From: Desulforhopalus sp.
GTDB taxonomy: Bacteria; Desulfobacterota; Desulfobulbia; Desulfobulbales; Desulfocapsaceae
Direction: 5' to 3'
NCBI GenBank assembly: GCA_030247675.1
Contig: JAOTRX010000006.1
Span: 186,001-250,000, forward strand
Length of the DNA stretch: 64,000 bases
The notes under the pieces were generated by a model that saw only the letters and a list, made by a program, of their open reading frames with translations, was not told the DNA's origin and did not search any database. The position numbers and the translations under genes are program-made. The first letter of the stretch is position 1, and each line of letters starts with the position of its first letter. This document shows positions 51,743-59,705 of this stretch, one piece after another.

Positions 51743-53533
51743 CTAGGGGAGGGGGTTCTTGCGAGAAAGGGCCCTTCGAGAAATACCCAACAGGTCTGCA
51801 GCCTTTGTCCGGTTGCCTTTTGCCTGCTGTAACGCTTGGGCGATGAGCGAACTTTCAAGACGTTGCACAGCCAGACGAAGATTAAACTGCATTTCCTTCG
51901 GGGCTTGGTCATGCAGAGGGTCGGCCGAGAGGAACTCGAGCCGTCCAATGGTCAAATAGCGCTGGAGGACATTGCGTAACTCACGGACATTACCCGGCCA
52001 ATCGTATTCCAGGAGCAGATCCATAATGTGGCCCGGGATCTTCTCTAACCGGGAAGAGGGTGACATCTTCTGGACAAAATGATCGACCAGCAGGGGGATA
52101 TCCTGCTTGCGCTGGCGCAGCGGTGGTAAGCGAATCTGGATGACCTGGAGGCGATAAAAGAAATCATTGCGCATCTGCCCGCTACTGACTTTCTCGCTCA
52201 GGGGGACATTGGATGCTGAGATGATACGAAAATCCGATTTTCTTGTCTCGGTGCCCCCCACCGGCCGGTAAACACCGCCTTCAATGGCCCGGAGGAGTTT
52301 GGCCTGCATATTGACGGTGAGTTCACTTATCTCATCAAGGAACAGGGTGCCGTGGTCGGCCATATCCAGATAACCAAAAGAGTCTGTATGGGCGCTGGAG
52401 AAAGCACCTTTCCGATGGCCGAAAAACTCTCGCTCAAACAGAGATTCCGGGATGGCACCGCAGTTTACCGCGACAAAGCGTTTGTTGTTTCGAGGGCTGT
52501 GTTCATGGATGGCCTGGGCCACCAGCTCTTTGCCGGAGCCCGATTCGCCGAAGATGGCCACGCTAGCATCGGTGACAGCCGCTTTCATGATCAGCTCGTA
52601 GACCTCCTGCATAATCGGTGAACGCCCGAGAATATTGCCAAAGCGATAGCGTTCTTTCAATGAGGCGCGCAATACCCGGTTTTCATCGTGCAACTGAGCG
52701 GCCATGCTTTGTGCGGCAACCTGTTGCTCTTTGATTTCAGTCACATCTTTGAAAGTAGACAAAAGCGCCGGCCGGCCTTTAAAGCTTATTGGGCTGTGGC
52801 AGACATGAATCCACAGGCTTTTACCAAGCCGGGAAAAGCAGTGCACGCGATCAACCGTGCCTTCCAAATTGCTGTCGGTGCCGATATAGCCCGTGTACAT
52901 CTGCCTAATCTCTTTGGCATCACCAGTGCCAGGACTGTGTACCGGAGTGTTACTCAGGTCACTGGCGGAAGAGATGTTGAACATCCTGCAAAATGCCGGA
53001 TTAACATAATAAAAACAAGAATCCTGGACTAATACGACCCCGTCGGTGACCTGTTCGGTGAGGATCCGGTAGCGTTCCTCACTTTCTTTTATGGCTTCCC
53101 CGGAAGCCTTCAGATACAAAATTTTGCTTAAGTGTTCGCTGATTGCCTGCAGCAGGTGGGACTCTTCTTCAAGAAACAAGCTGCTTTCATCCGAAGATAC
53201 CGCCTCTGTATAGCAGACATCGAGGTCGCCGACATGTTTGTTATTGAGAATGATCGGTGTATTCCTGCACCAGCGGGTGTGCTTGAAATTGGCGGAAACG
53301 TACTCGCGGCCGTCGAGCCGGATGCAGGCACAGGCCAGTTCCGGGAATTGCAGGGCAGCAGGAATGAGTTCAACAGCGCGAGCCAGAATCCAGTTTATAT
53401 CAGCATCTTGATTTTCGAAGAGATTGGAAATGGAATACAGGCAGTTGAGCTCCTTGACCCTTTCAGCAAGGGCGTTCGGAGCGACAGAGAAGGGCAAGGG
53501 TTTACCGGCAGTTATGGTATGTAAAGGCTTCAT
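51743..53533 (-). CDS. Sigma-54 activator with GAF-like and PAS domains and GAFSSA loop
   Basis: A 596-residue regulator. Residues 20-140 look like a GAF-type sensor, and about 150-270 is a PAS domain (YRILTEQVTDGVVLVQDSCF). The AAA+ domain (about 300-530) has GESGSGKE (Walker A) and GTLFLDEISE (Walker B). The sigma-54 contact loop is GAFSSA instead of GAFTGA. A Fis-type HTH (GNRTKAADLLGISRRALSR) ends the protein only a few residues after the recognition helix. It is a candidate regulator of the reductase operon at 43390 or of the transhydrogenase; neither link is proven. Confidence 0.87.
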   Translation of the reverse strand: MKPLHTITAGKPLPFSVAPNALAERVKELNCLYSISNLFENQDADINWILARAVELIPAALQFPELACACIRLDGREYVSANFKHTRWCRNTPIILNNKHVGDLDVCYTEAVSSDESSLFLEEESHLLQAISEHLSKILYLKASGEAIKESEERYRILTEQVTDGVVLVQDSCFYYVNPAFCRMFNISSASDLSNTPVHSPGTGDAKEIRQMYTGYIGTDSNLEGTVDRVHCFSRLGKSLWIHVCHSPISFKGRPALLSTFKDVTEIKEQQVAAQSMAAQLHDENRVLRASLKERYRFGNILGRSPIMQEVYELIMKAAVTDASVAIFGESGSGKELVAQAIHEHSPRNNKRFVAVNCGAIPESLFEREFFGHRKGAFSSAHTDSFGYLDMADHGTLFLDEISELTVNMQAKLLRAIEGGVYRPVGGTETRKSDFRIISASNVPLSEKVSSGQMRNDFFYRLQVIQIRLPPLRQRKQDIPLLVDHFVQKMSPSSRLEKIPGHIMDLLLEYDWPGNVRELRNVLQRYLTIGRLEFLSADPLHDQAPKEMQFNLRLAVQRLESSLIAQALQQAKGNRTKAADLLGISRRALSRKNPLP

Positions 53534-53854
53534 GTATCATCCATCCGGTGATTAACTCCCTGCCAAAAAATGAAGCCCCCTATTCGGCAGCTCCTGTCAG
53601 TATGCTTTAACGAATTAAAGATATGCAGAATAGTACAATGTTTAAAATTTAATTGCAGCCATAAGTCGCTGAATATGGAGGTGATCTTGTCACTTCGAAG
53701 ATCTGAATATTCGACCACCGCGTCGATTTGAGCTTATTGCCATGAATAGCAATACCCTCTCCACTCTCTTCATCCAAAGCCGGTTATCGACTACCGTAAG
53801 CGGTGAAAGAGGGCTATGTGCCATTGTCGATGTTGCTGTCGTGCCTGTCGCACC
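53534..53854. other. Intergenic region upstream of the PAS-sigma-54 activator
   Basis: About 320 bases between two minus-strand genes. It contains the activator's ribosome site and an A+T-rich stretch near 53600-53670. No supported gene, repeat copy, terminator or sigma-54 match was found. Confidence 0.4.
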
Positions 53855-54880
53855 TCAAATCTTTGCCTGCACACCCTGCCAGTCACCTCTGACCATTTCC
53901 GCGATTTTCTTTGCCCGCTCGCTAAAGAGCTGGATCGCCTGCCAATCCGGTTCCTGGCACACCTTCTGCATCAGCAGGCTATCGCCGTTTGCAAAACAGG
54001 GCAGCACCCCGCCGAGGAAGTAGCCCTGTCGGCGTAAGGTATCGGCCGCCGCAGCGGCATATGGCGAGGCAAGCGGCAACCAGATTTGCCAGACCACGAT
54101 GCCTTTTTCCCGCGCCTGGTGTTCTAACCGGCTGGTATACGGCTGAAAATCCGCTCCGATTGCGGTCATTCTGATCCGTGCGACCTCTGCCAGTTCAAAA
54201 AGAGTCATGCTCCCCTGGCTGTTCCCCGCCGACGGAAACTTGTTCTCCGGCGGCGCAAAGGTCCGCTGCAGACAGAGGCCGGCGTAGAGAAAATCGAGTT
54301 CATCCTGGTACACCGGCGGCAGAAAGACGGTCTGCGCTTTGGCCCTGTGTTTGAAATAGCCGAGCAGGACGGAAACACGGCGGGCCTCGCCTCCTCCCAC
54401 GCCATAGGCAGCTGCGCGCATGAGACCTACCTCCAGTCCGGATTCCTTGAAGTTGAGCTGCAGGCACATTTTCTGTAAGTGGGTATGGTTGGTCACCGGC
54501 TCCCCGATAATTCCTTCAATGGTAAAGCGTTTGCCGGTCTGGACGATGGTGTGTTCAAAGAGGCGGGGGAAAATGGCCTGGCCGCGGAAGGTCGACAGCA
54601 CCGCTCCGGCGGCATTTTCATAGAGGTGCGACGCCGGGTCGAGGAGAACCAGGGCGTTATGACCGACAACTTCACCGGCAGCGGTGCGGGCCACGCAGGA
54701 GATGAGACGGCCCGAGGCATTCTCCGTTATTATCTGCTCCGAGTGGTAATATGTCGCAATAGGGTAGCCTTCTCCGTAGACTTGACGAAAAAGCCGGGTA
54801 ATTCCCGGTGCGTCTTCGTTACGGAAGAAATCTATAGAGATCTCCTGACGCCCTGTCTCTGAAACCGGTGATTCGCTCAT
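53855..54880 (-). CDS. GNAT-like acyltransferase protein at the end of the arsenic gene run
   Basis: A 341-residue protein. The N-terminal half (FFRNEDAPGITRLFRQVYGEGYP, then VVGHNALVLL and STFRGQAIFPRLFEHTI) resembles the GNAT acetyl-CoA-binding fold, with R-G-Q-A at the expected pyrophosphate-loop position. The C-terminal half shows a second alpha/beta pattern and may be a degenerate repeat. The substrate is unknown. GGGAGG precedes the ATG. It is the last gene of a minus-strand run beginning at arsR. It is longer than, and unlike, the known arsinothricin acetyltransferase ArsN1. Confidence 0.6.
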   Translation of the reverse strand: MSESPVSETGRQEISIDFFRNEDAPGITRLFRQVYGEGYPIATYYHSEQIITENASGRLISCVARTAAGEVVGHNALVLLDPASHLYENAAGAVLSTFRGQAIFPRLFEHTIVQTGKRFTIEGIIGEPVTNHTHLQKMCLQLNFKESGLEVGLMRAAAYGVGGGEARRVSVLLGYFKHRAKAQTVFLPPVYQDELDFLYAGLCLQRTFAPPENKFPSAGNSQGSMTLFELAEVARIRMTAIGADFQPYTSRLEHQAREKGIVVWQIWLPLASPYAAAAADTLRRQGYFLGGVLPCFANGDSLLMQKVCQEPDWQAIQLFSERAKKIAEMVRGDWQGVQAKI

Positions 54881-54976
54881 TGCTCCCTCCCGTCGCCAGT
54901 GCTGTTACCTGCTGTCGGTCTAGCCTTTATTCTGCCTCTTCTTCGCGCAGCTGTCCAGGTATCCCCAATGGTCAAA

Positions 54977-55498
54977 TCAGTCGAAGTGAAACTGCGAGAG
55001 ATAGCTCGCCAGGGCCTCCTTCTTCTCGCCGACGAGCTGTGGGCAGTTGGTGTGGTCCTTCACCCCTTCCATCACCCGGACGGCAAAGACCATACAGGTC
55101 GGCTCGCCGCACTCCTGGCAGTTGGTCTTTGGCAGCAACTTCAGAATTTCAATGAGAAGCGGTTGTTTGGCACCTTCATAACTTGGTACGATCTGCCCAC
55201 GATTCTCCCAGGCGCTGTTGATCTCGCGCTGCAGCCAGGCAACGATCTTTTCCGCCTGCTCCTCGTCCTGAAGGGCATTGACGGCAATTTTCCGGGCATG
55301 GATGGTGATGAGTTTGCCGGAACTTTTCAGGGTCAGCGACGGTGGCTCCCTGGTGTAGGCAAAGCCGCCGAGAACGGTGTTCAAATACGGCAGAACCGCC
55401 GCCACATCGTCCTTGAGGTGGGCGTAACAGTGCAGGGTTTGCGCCCCGGCATTACATTTTGATCGGAAGATTTCCAGGGTATAGCCAGTCAGAAGCAT
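54977..55498 (-). CDS. 4Fe-4S-binding protein (CdhD/AcsC-type Fe-S domain) in the arsenic gene run
   Basis: A 173-residue protein. The C-terminal ~50 residues form a 4Fe-4S domain with Cys127, Cys130, Cys135 and Cys152 (TNCQECGEPTCMVFA, TNCPQL), as in the N-terminus of CO dehydrogenase/acetyl-CoA synthase gamma subunits and RnfB. The N-terminal ~110 residues (MLLTGYTLEIFRSKC, LTLKSSGKLITIHARK) are an alpha/beta region I cannot assign. GGAGGAGG precedes the ATG. It follows the radical SAM gene and probably supplies electrons to a cluster enzyme. Confidence 0.75.
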   Translation of the reverse strand: MLLTGYTLEIFRSKCNAGAQTLHCYAHLKDDVAAVLPYLNTVLGGFAYTREPPSLTLKSSGKLITIHARKIAVNALQDEEQAEKIVAWLQREINSAWENRGQIVPSYEGAKQPLLIEILKLLPKTNCQECGEPTCMVFAVRVMEGVKDHTNCPQLVGEKKEALASYLSQFHFD

Positions 55499-55537
55499 GA
55501 ATCCTCCTCCTTTCTAGCCGGCACGAAGTCCGGCAAA

Positions 55538-55569
55538 GGTGATGGCGCAAATCCCTTGCCGGCATCACC
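55538..55569 (-). other. Stem-loop overlapping the radical SAM stop codon
   Basis: GGTGATG pairs with CATCACC across an 18-base loop containing GCCGG. It lies between the radical SAM and 4Fe-4S genes and overlaps the first gene's stop. No U-run follows. Confidence 0.35.
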
Positions 55570-56852
55570 TAGAGACAGCGAATGCCGCCAAGGCTCCACA
55601 GGCAATGGCCGCAGGGCACGCTGCTACCGTAACAGTCATTGGCATACTGGTTGTCGTTGATGAGGGGCGAGCACGGTCCGAGAGAACAGCCCCAGCAGGA
55701 GGCGTAGTCGTCGGCATTGGCCTCCTCCCGGAATTTGTGGTATTCGGCACCTTGCCAGATCTCGGCAAGAGACTGCTGATACAAATTGCCGAAGACCCGT
55801 TCCTGCACGGGGATATCCTCACCGCGCACCCGGCAGGCGTAGGTATGCCATAAAAAATGGCAGGGCATGACGTCGCCGCTGCCGGAGATAAAGGTGGCGT
55901 TTTCACTGACAAAAGGGCATGACCGCGGGCTCTCTGCCTGCAAGGGCGGCAAAAACAGCTGTATATTTGCGGTTTGGGCGATGGTTTTTGTAGTTTGGAA
56001 GAGATCTTCGATCATCGGCAGGTCAGGATCGACATGCTCCAGCAGACCCTTCAGGTTCAAATGGACATCGCGTTTTTCCGCCACCCGGCGCATCTCGGCC
56101 ACCAGCTGCAGCATGGCATGGTCTGTTGGGGTTTTTGCAAGGCTCAAATAGGTGGCGAGATAGCTCGCAAGATCCATCCCCATCTCAGCCGCCATCCTGT
56201 TGTAGGTGTTGAAGATCTCGACGGCCTCCCGGTAATGTGGGTTAAAGAGGCCCGCCTGCTCGTTCGCCCCGCCATAAGGGAAGAGATGGGTGGCGATGAT
56301 GTAATCAACCCCATTTGCCGCGGCCCAGCGCACTACGTCCGGCAGTTCACCGATGGTATTCCTGGCGAGAACCATTTCCAGACCGATGGTGAAGTCATTG
56401 CCCGTGCTCAGTCTCGCCCTGTCAAGGGCGGCAACGGCCCTGGCAACCACTGGGAAGGCATGGCCCATTTCGCTGCTCTCCAAACCCTGGGTGCTGAGAT
56501 TGTCGACGGAAAGGCAGATGGTGCTGAGTCCGGCGTCCAGTAGACCCTTTGCCCGTGGTTGATCGAGGAGGAAGCCGTTGCTTTGCAGGCCGATCCTCGC
56601 GTCCTTTGTCATTTTCGTCCGGGCGAGCCTGATGATCTGCTCGAGTTGCGGATGGAGAAGCGACTCGCCAATACCGTTGAGAATAAGGGTATGGGCGTGG
56701 GGCAGGGCCGGAGCCAGGCGTCGAAAGAGATCAAGATCCATGTCTTTTTCTTCTATGCAGCTGCCGGTGGCGTATTTGACGCACATCGGGCACTGGAGAT
56801 TACAGCGGGTCGTCAGTTCGGCGTAGATTTTTTGCGGGTAACGATCAGTCAT
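55569..56852 (-). CDS. Radical SAM/SPASM-like enzyme in the arsenic gene run
   Basis: A 427-residue radical SAM protein. The cluster motif is CNLQCPMC (Cys17, Cys21, Cys24), followed by the GGE-like motif NGIGESLLHP. The C-terminal third has auxiliary-cluster cysteines in a SPASM-like arrangement (FISGSGDVMPCHFLW, CWGCSLGPCSP, CYGSSVPCGHC). It lies 17 bases after acr3. Arsenic operons can hold radical SAM enzymes such as ArsS or ArsL, but the SPASM-type tail differs from those, so it is not assigned to either. A peptide or thiol modification linked to arsenic is possible. Confidence 0.75.
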   Translation of the reverse strand: MTDRYPQKIYAELTTRCNLQCPMCVKYATGSCIEEKDMDLDLFRRLAPALPHAHTLILNGIGESLLHPQLEQIIRLARTKMTKDARIGLQSNGFLLDQPRAKGLLDAGLSTICLSVDNLSTQGLESSEMGHAFPVVARAVAALDRARLSTGNDFTIGLEMVLARNTIGELPDVVRWAAANGVDYIIATHLFPYGGANEQAGLFNPHYREAVEIFNTYNRMAAEMGMDLASYLATYLSLAKTPTDHAMLQLVAEMRRVAEKRDVHLNLKGLLEHVDPDLPMIEDLFQTTKTIAQTANIQLFLPPLQAESPRSCPFVSENATFISGSGDVMPCHFLWHTYACRVRGEDIPVQERVFGNLYQQSLAEIWQGAEYHKFREEANADDYASCWGCSLGPCSPLINDNQYANDCYGSSVPCGHCLWSLGGIRCL

Positions 56853-56869
56853 AATTCAGGGGAAGGTTT

Positions 56870-57931
56870 TTATTGCACTGCGGCACTTCGCGGAAACCAG
56901 TGCCGGGTGCGGTTACAGAACGAGCAGACGGTCAGCATGACCGGCACCTCGACCAGGACCCCCACGACGCAGACCAGGGCCGCCCCTGATTCGGGACCGA
57001 AAAGGGTGATGGCCACCGCCACCGCCAGCTCAAAGAAGTTACTGGCGCCGATCAGGGCCCCCGGCGCGGCGACATTGTAGGGCAATTTCAGCCATTTCAT
57101 CAGACCGTAGGCAAGCGATGAGTTGAAATACACCTGGATGGTGATCGGTATGGCGATAAGCAGGACATGAAACAACCGGCCGGTGATGTTGTCGGCCTGA
57201 AAGGCAAAGATCAGCACCAGGGTGGCCAGCAGGGCGGAGATTGCCAGCGGATGGAGGGTCTGCAGAAACTTTTCGTTGAACCACTGGCTGCCCTTGGCCC
57301 GCAACAGCCACATCCGGGTGATGATGCCCGCGGTCAGCGGGATGACGATAAAGACCACCACCGAGGTGAAGAGGACGCTGAAGGGGACTATCAGATTCGA
57401 GGCTCCGGCCACCAGGTATTTGACGATCGGTGCAAAAAGGACCAGCATCAGCAGGTCGTTGACCGAGACCTGCACCAGGGTGTAACCGGGATCGCCGTCG
57501 GTCAGATAACTCCAGACGAAGACCATGGCGGTACAGGGGGCCGCCGCCAGGATGATGCTGCCGGCGATATACTGGTCGGCCTCGTCCGGGCTGATCCACG
57601 GGCTGAAGATCAGGCGAAAGAAGATATAGCCGAACAGGGCCATGCTGAAGGGTTTGACGATCCAGTTGACAAAGAGGGTAACGAACAGGCCTTTGGGATT
57701 TTTACCGACATTGATCACCGAGGAAAAATCGACCTTCAGCATCATCGGATAGATCATCAGCCAGATCAGCACGGCGATGGGGATATTGATCTGCGAGCCC
57801 TGGCCGAACTCAAGTCCGCGCAGGGAGGCAACGGCGTTTGGGATGACCTTGCCAAGACCTATGCCGACAGCCATGCAGATCGCCACCCAGACCGTCAGAT
57901 ATTTATCAAAAAAACTCATCTTCTTTTCCAC
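56870..57931 (-). CDS. acr3: ACR3-family arsenite efflux permease
   Basis: A 353-residue polytopic membrane protein of the ACR3 branch of arsenite exporters. Recognisable are YLTVWVAICMAVGIGLGKVIP, NIPIAVLIWLMIYPMMLKVDF, VNWIVKPFSMALFGYIF, AAPCTAMVFVWSYLTDGDPGYTL (containing the conserved APCTAMVFVWS and its Cys) and AAPGALIGASNFFELAVA. It expels As(III) using the proton gradient. Start GTG at 57931 has GGAG upstream. It begins three bases before the end of arsR, so the two are coupled. Confidence 0.95.
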   Translation of the reverse strand: MEKKMSFFDKYLTVWVAICMAVGIGLGKVIPNAVASLRGLEFGQGSQINIPIAVLIWLMIYPMMLKVDFSSVINVGKNPKGLFVTLFVNWIVKPFSMALFGYIFFRLIFSPWISPDEADQYIAGSIILAAAPCTAMVFVWSYLTDGDPGYTLVQVSVNDLLMLVLFAPIVKYLVAGASNLIVPFSVLFTSVVVFIVIPLTAGIITRMWLLRAKGSQWFNEKFLQTLHPLAISALLATLVLIFAFQADNITGRLFHVLLIAIPITIQVYFNSSLAYGLMKWLKLPYNVAAPGALIGASNFFELAVAVAITLFGPESGAALVCVVGVLVEVPVMLTVCSFCNRTRHWFPRSAAVQ

Positions 57932-57933
57932 AA

Positions 57934-58338
57934 TCAGCTCCTCTTCCTCTTTAGCATATTCGTCTTATTGCCTTTTTTCACTCTTGCCTGCTTCTGTTGC
58001 CGGCAGAAATCGGTGGTATCGCAGGAAAGAATTTCCGCAAGTTTAAGCCTGTCGGCCGTGATTTGTGTTGTGCCCGCAACTGCCCTTTTCAGCCAGTCGC
58101 TGATCTCGGCCGGGAAGGAACCGGCCAGCCGGTAATACACCCAGCGACCTGCCTTGCGGCTTTGCACGAGGCGGGCCTTGTGGAGGATACTCATGTGTCT
58201 GGAGACGGTGGCCATGGTGATCTCCAGGAGCTCGGTGATCTGGCAGACACAGAGTTCGTCCCGGTCGGTCAGGGCGGCGATGATACGCATGCGGTTGCCG
58301 TCCGCCAGGGCCTTGGCGATATCGAGTGCAGTTTGCAT
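57934..58338 (-). CDS. arsR: ArsR-family metalloregulator
   Basis: A 134-residue winged-helix repressor: AKALADGNRMRIIAALTDRDE, LCVCQITELLEITMATVSRHMSIL, LVQSRKAGRWVYYRL. Cys30 and Cys32 (ELCVCQI) form the classical As(III)-sensing pair. A further Cys pair in the C-terminal tail (CDTTDFC) could add ligands. It should repress its own operon until arsenite binds. AAGG precedes the ATG. Confidence 0.93.
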   Translation of the reverse strand: MQTALDIAKALADGNRMRIIAALTDRDELCVCQITELLEITMATVSRHMSILHKARLVQSRKAGRWVYYRLAGSFPAEISDWLKRAVAGTTQITADRLKLAEILSCDTTDFCRQQKQARVKKGNKTNMLKRKRS

Positions 58339-58380
58339 ATGGTGGACCTTATGATTGTATACTTATCTAATTGACGAATA

Positions 58381-58409
58381 ATGGTATCGACCGTTCTCTT
58401 TCATGTCAA
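58381..58409 (-). promoter_or_regulatory. Putative arsR promoter
   Basis: On the minus strand TTGACA and TACCAT are separated by 17 bases, about 45 bp upstream of arsR. An A+T-rich dyad-like stretch (58345-58380) lies between it and the start, the usual place for an ArsR operator. Confidence 0.5.
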
Positions 58410-58518
58410 GTTTTTGATAATATTGACCTTGCAAAAATATTGAGTGAAAGCTACCCTCCAATACTACCAGGTTAGCGGAAAAGACCGGTAAATCTCCTGC
58501 AGGCAAAGAGGAAATTCG

Positions 58519-59694
58519 ATGAAAAGGCCGTCGCGTTCTGTGATGTTTAGTTTCATTTTATGGCTGCTTTTTTCCTGGCACCAGGCCTTCGCTGTCGAGG
58601 AAAAAGTACCCGGACCCTGTCTCAATAAGGGGAAAAAATGGCGGATCGGCTATTACGAGGGGGGGCCGTGGCAGCACTACCGGGAAAGCCTGAAGGTAAC
58701 TGTCAAAGGACTGATGGAACGAGGCTGGATCGATAAACAGCCACTCCCCGAGGTATCCCTTTCCGACCAGCCGTCTACATTGTACCTTTGGCAGTCGCTG
58801 TCCACTTCTCTGAAAAGTCAATACATCGAATTTGTCAGTGATGCCTTCTGGACTTCGGATTGGGAAGAGAGCAAGCGCCCGGCAGTTCGGGAAGACTGCA
58901 TTCGCCGTCTGCAGGATGGCTACGTTGACCTCATCTTTGCCATGGGCACAAGAGGGGGCAAGGATATCGCTAACGACCGCCATGCGGTGCCCACCATGGT
59001 CATGTCGACGACCGATGCAGTGCAGTCGGGAATTATTAAAAGTGCTGAAGATTCCGGCCTCGATCACGTCCACGCCCGGTGCGATCCGACACGCCACCAC
59101 CGCCAGATCCGTTTGTTTCACGACATCTTTCAATTTAAGACGATTGGCGCGGTCTATGATGAAAATGATCCGGACAGTCGGGTATTGGCCCACCTCGATA
59201 AACTGGAGCAGGTCGGCAAAGAACGCGGTTTTACCGTAATAGCCTGTTCAGCCCGGGATTCCATTGTCTCTTTGCACGAGGCGGTGGCTGGGTTTCGGAG
59301 GTGTGTCAGCCGCCTGGCCCCGCAGGTTGGCGCCTTTTATCTGGCCGATATGCAAGGCACCGAGGCGGATTTTCTCTGGGAAACCCTTCAGCCCCTTATC
59401 GAACATAAGGTGCCCACCTGGTCGGCGAGGGGGAGCATGCTGGTGCAGCGCGGCGCCCTGCTTAGTGTCGCCAGGGAGAATTTTGAGTATCTGGCACCGT
59501 TTTATTCGGAGGTTATCGCAAGAATTTTCAATGGCGCCAAACCACGGGCCATTCCGCAGATCATTAAAGAAAAACTGCGCCTGGCCATCAATCTGGAAAC
59601 CGCCAAACGCATCGGTTATGAAATTCCTCCAAATGTCTTGAAGGTGGCAGATATCGTCTACGACCGCGTCGAGATTCCCGTTGCCGATCCATAA
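58519..59694 (+). CDS. ABC_sub_bind-like periplasmic binding protein paired with a kinase
   Basis: A 391-residue exported protein with the signal MKRPSRSVMFSFILWLLFS ending near AFA. The fold resembles periplasmic sugar/TrpX-type binding proteins (pfam ABC_sub_bind): WRIGYYEGGPWQHY, VDLIFAMGTRGGKDIAND, IGAVYDENDPDSRVLAHL and RGALLSVARENFEYLAPFYSEVI. No ABC permease or ATPase genes are adjacent. The hybrid kinase gene starts 11 bases after its stop, so a sensory role is likely, as in the pair at 9161-13549. The ribosome site AAGAGG precedes the ATG. Confidence 0.75.
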   Translation: MKRPSRSVMFSFILWLLFSWHQAFAVEEKVPGPCLNKGKKWRIGYYEGGPWQHYRESLKVTVKGLMERGWIDKQPLPEVSLSDQPSTLYLWQSLSTSLKSQYIEFVSDAFWTSDWEESKRPAVREDCIRRLQDGYVDLIFAMGTRGGKDIANDRHAVPTMVMSTTDAVQSGIIKSAEDSGLDHVHARCDPTRHHRQIRLFHDIFQFKTIGAVYDENDPDSRVLAHLDKLEQVGKERGFTVIACSARDSIVSLHEAVAGFRRCVSRLAPQVGAFYLADMQGTEADFLWETLQPLIEHKVPTWSARGSMLVQRGALLSVARENFEYLAPFYSEVIARIFNGAKPRAIPQIIKEKLRLAINLETAKRIGYEIPPNVLKVADIVYDRVEIPVADP

Positions 59695-59705
59695 GGGGAC
59701 AGTGC

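Noticed and set aside
53855..54880. Assignment as arsinothricin acetyltransferase ArsN1
   Set aside because: The protein is about twice the ArsN1 length and shows no specific ArsN1 motif; only a general GNAT-like pattern is visible.
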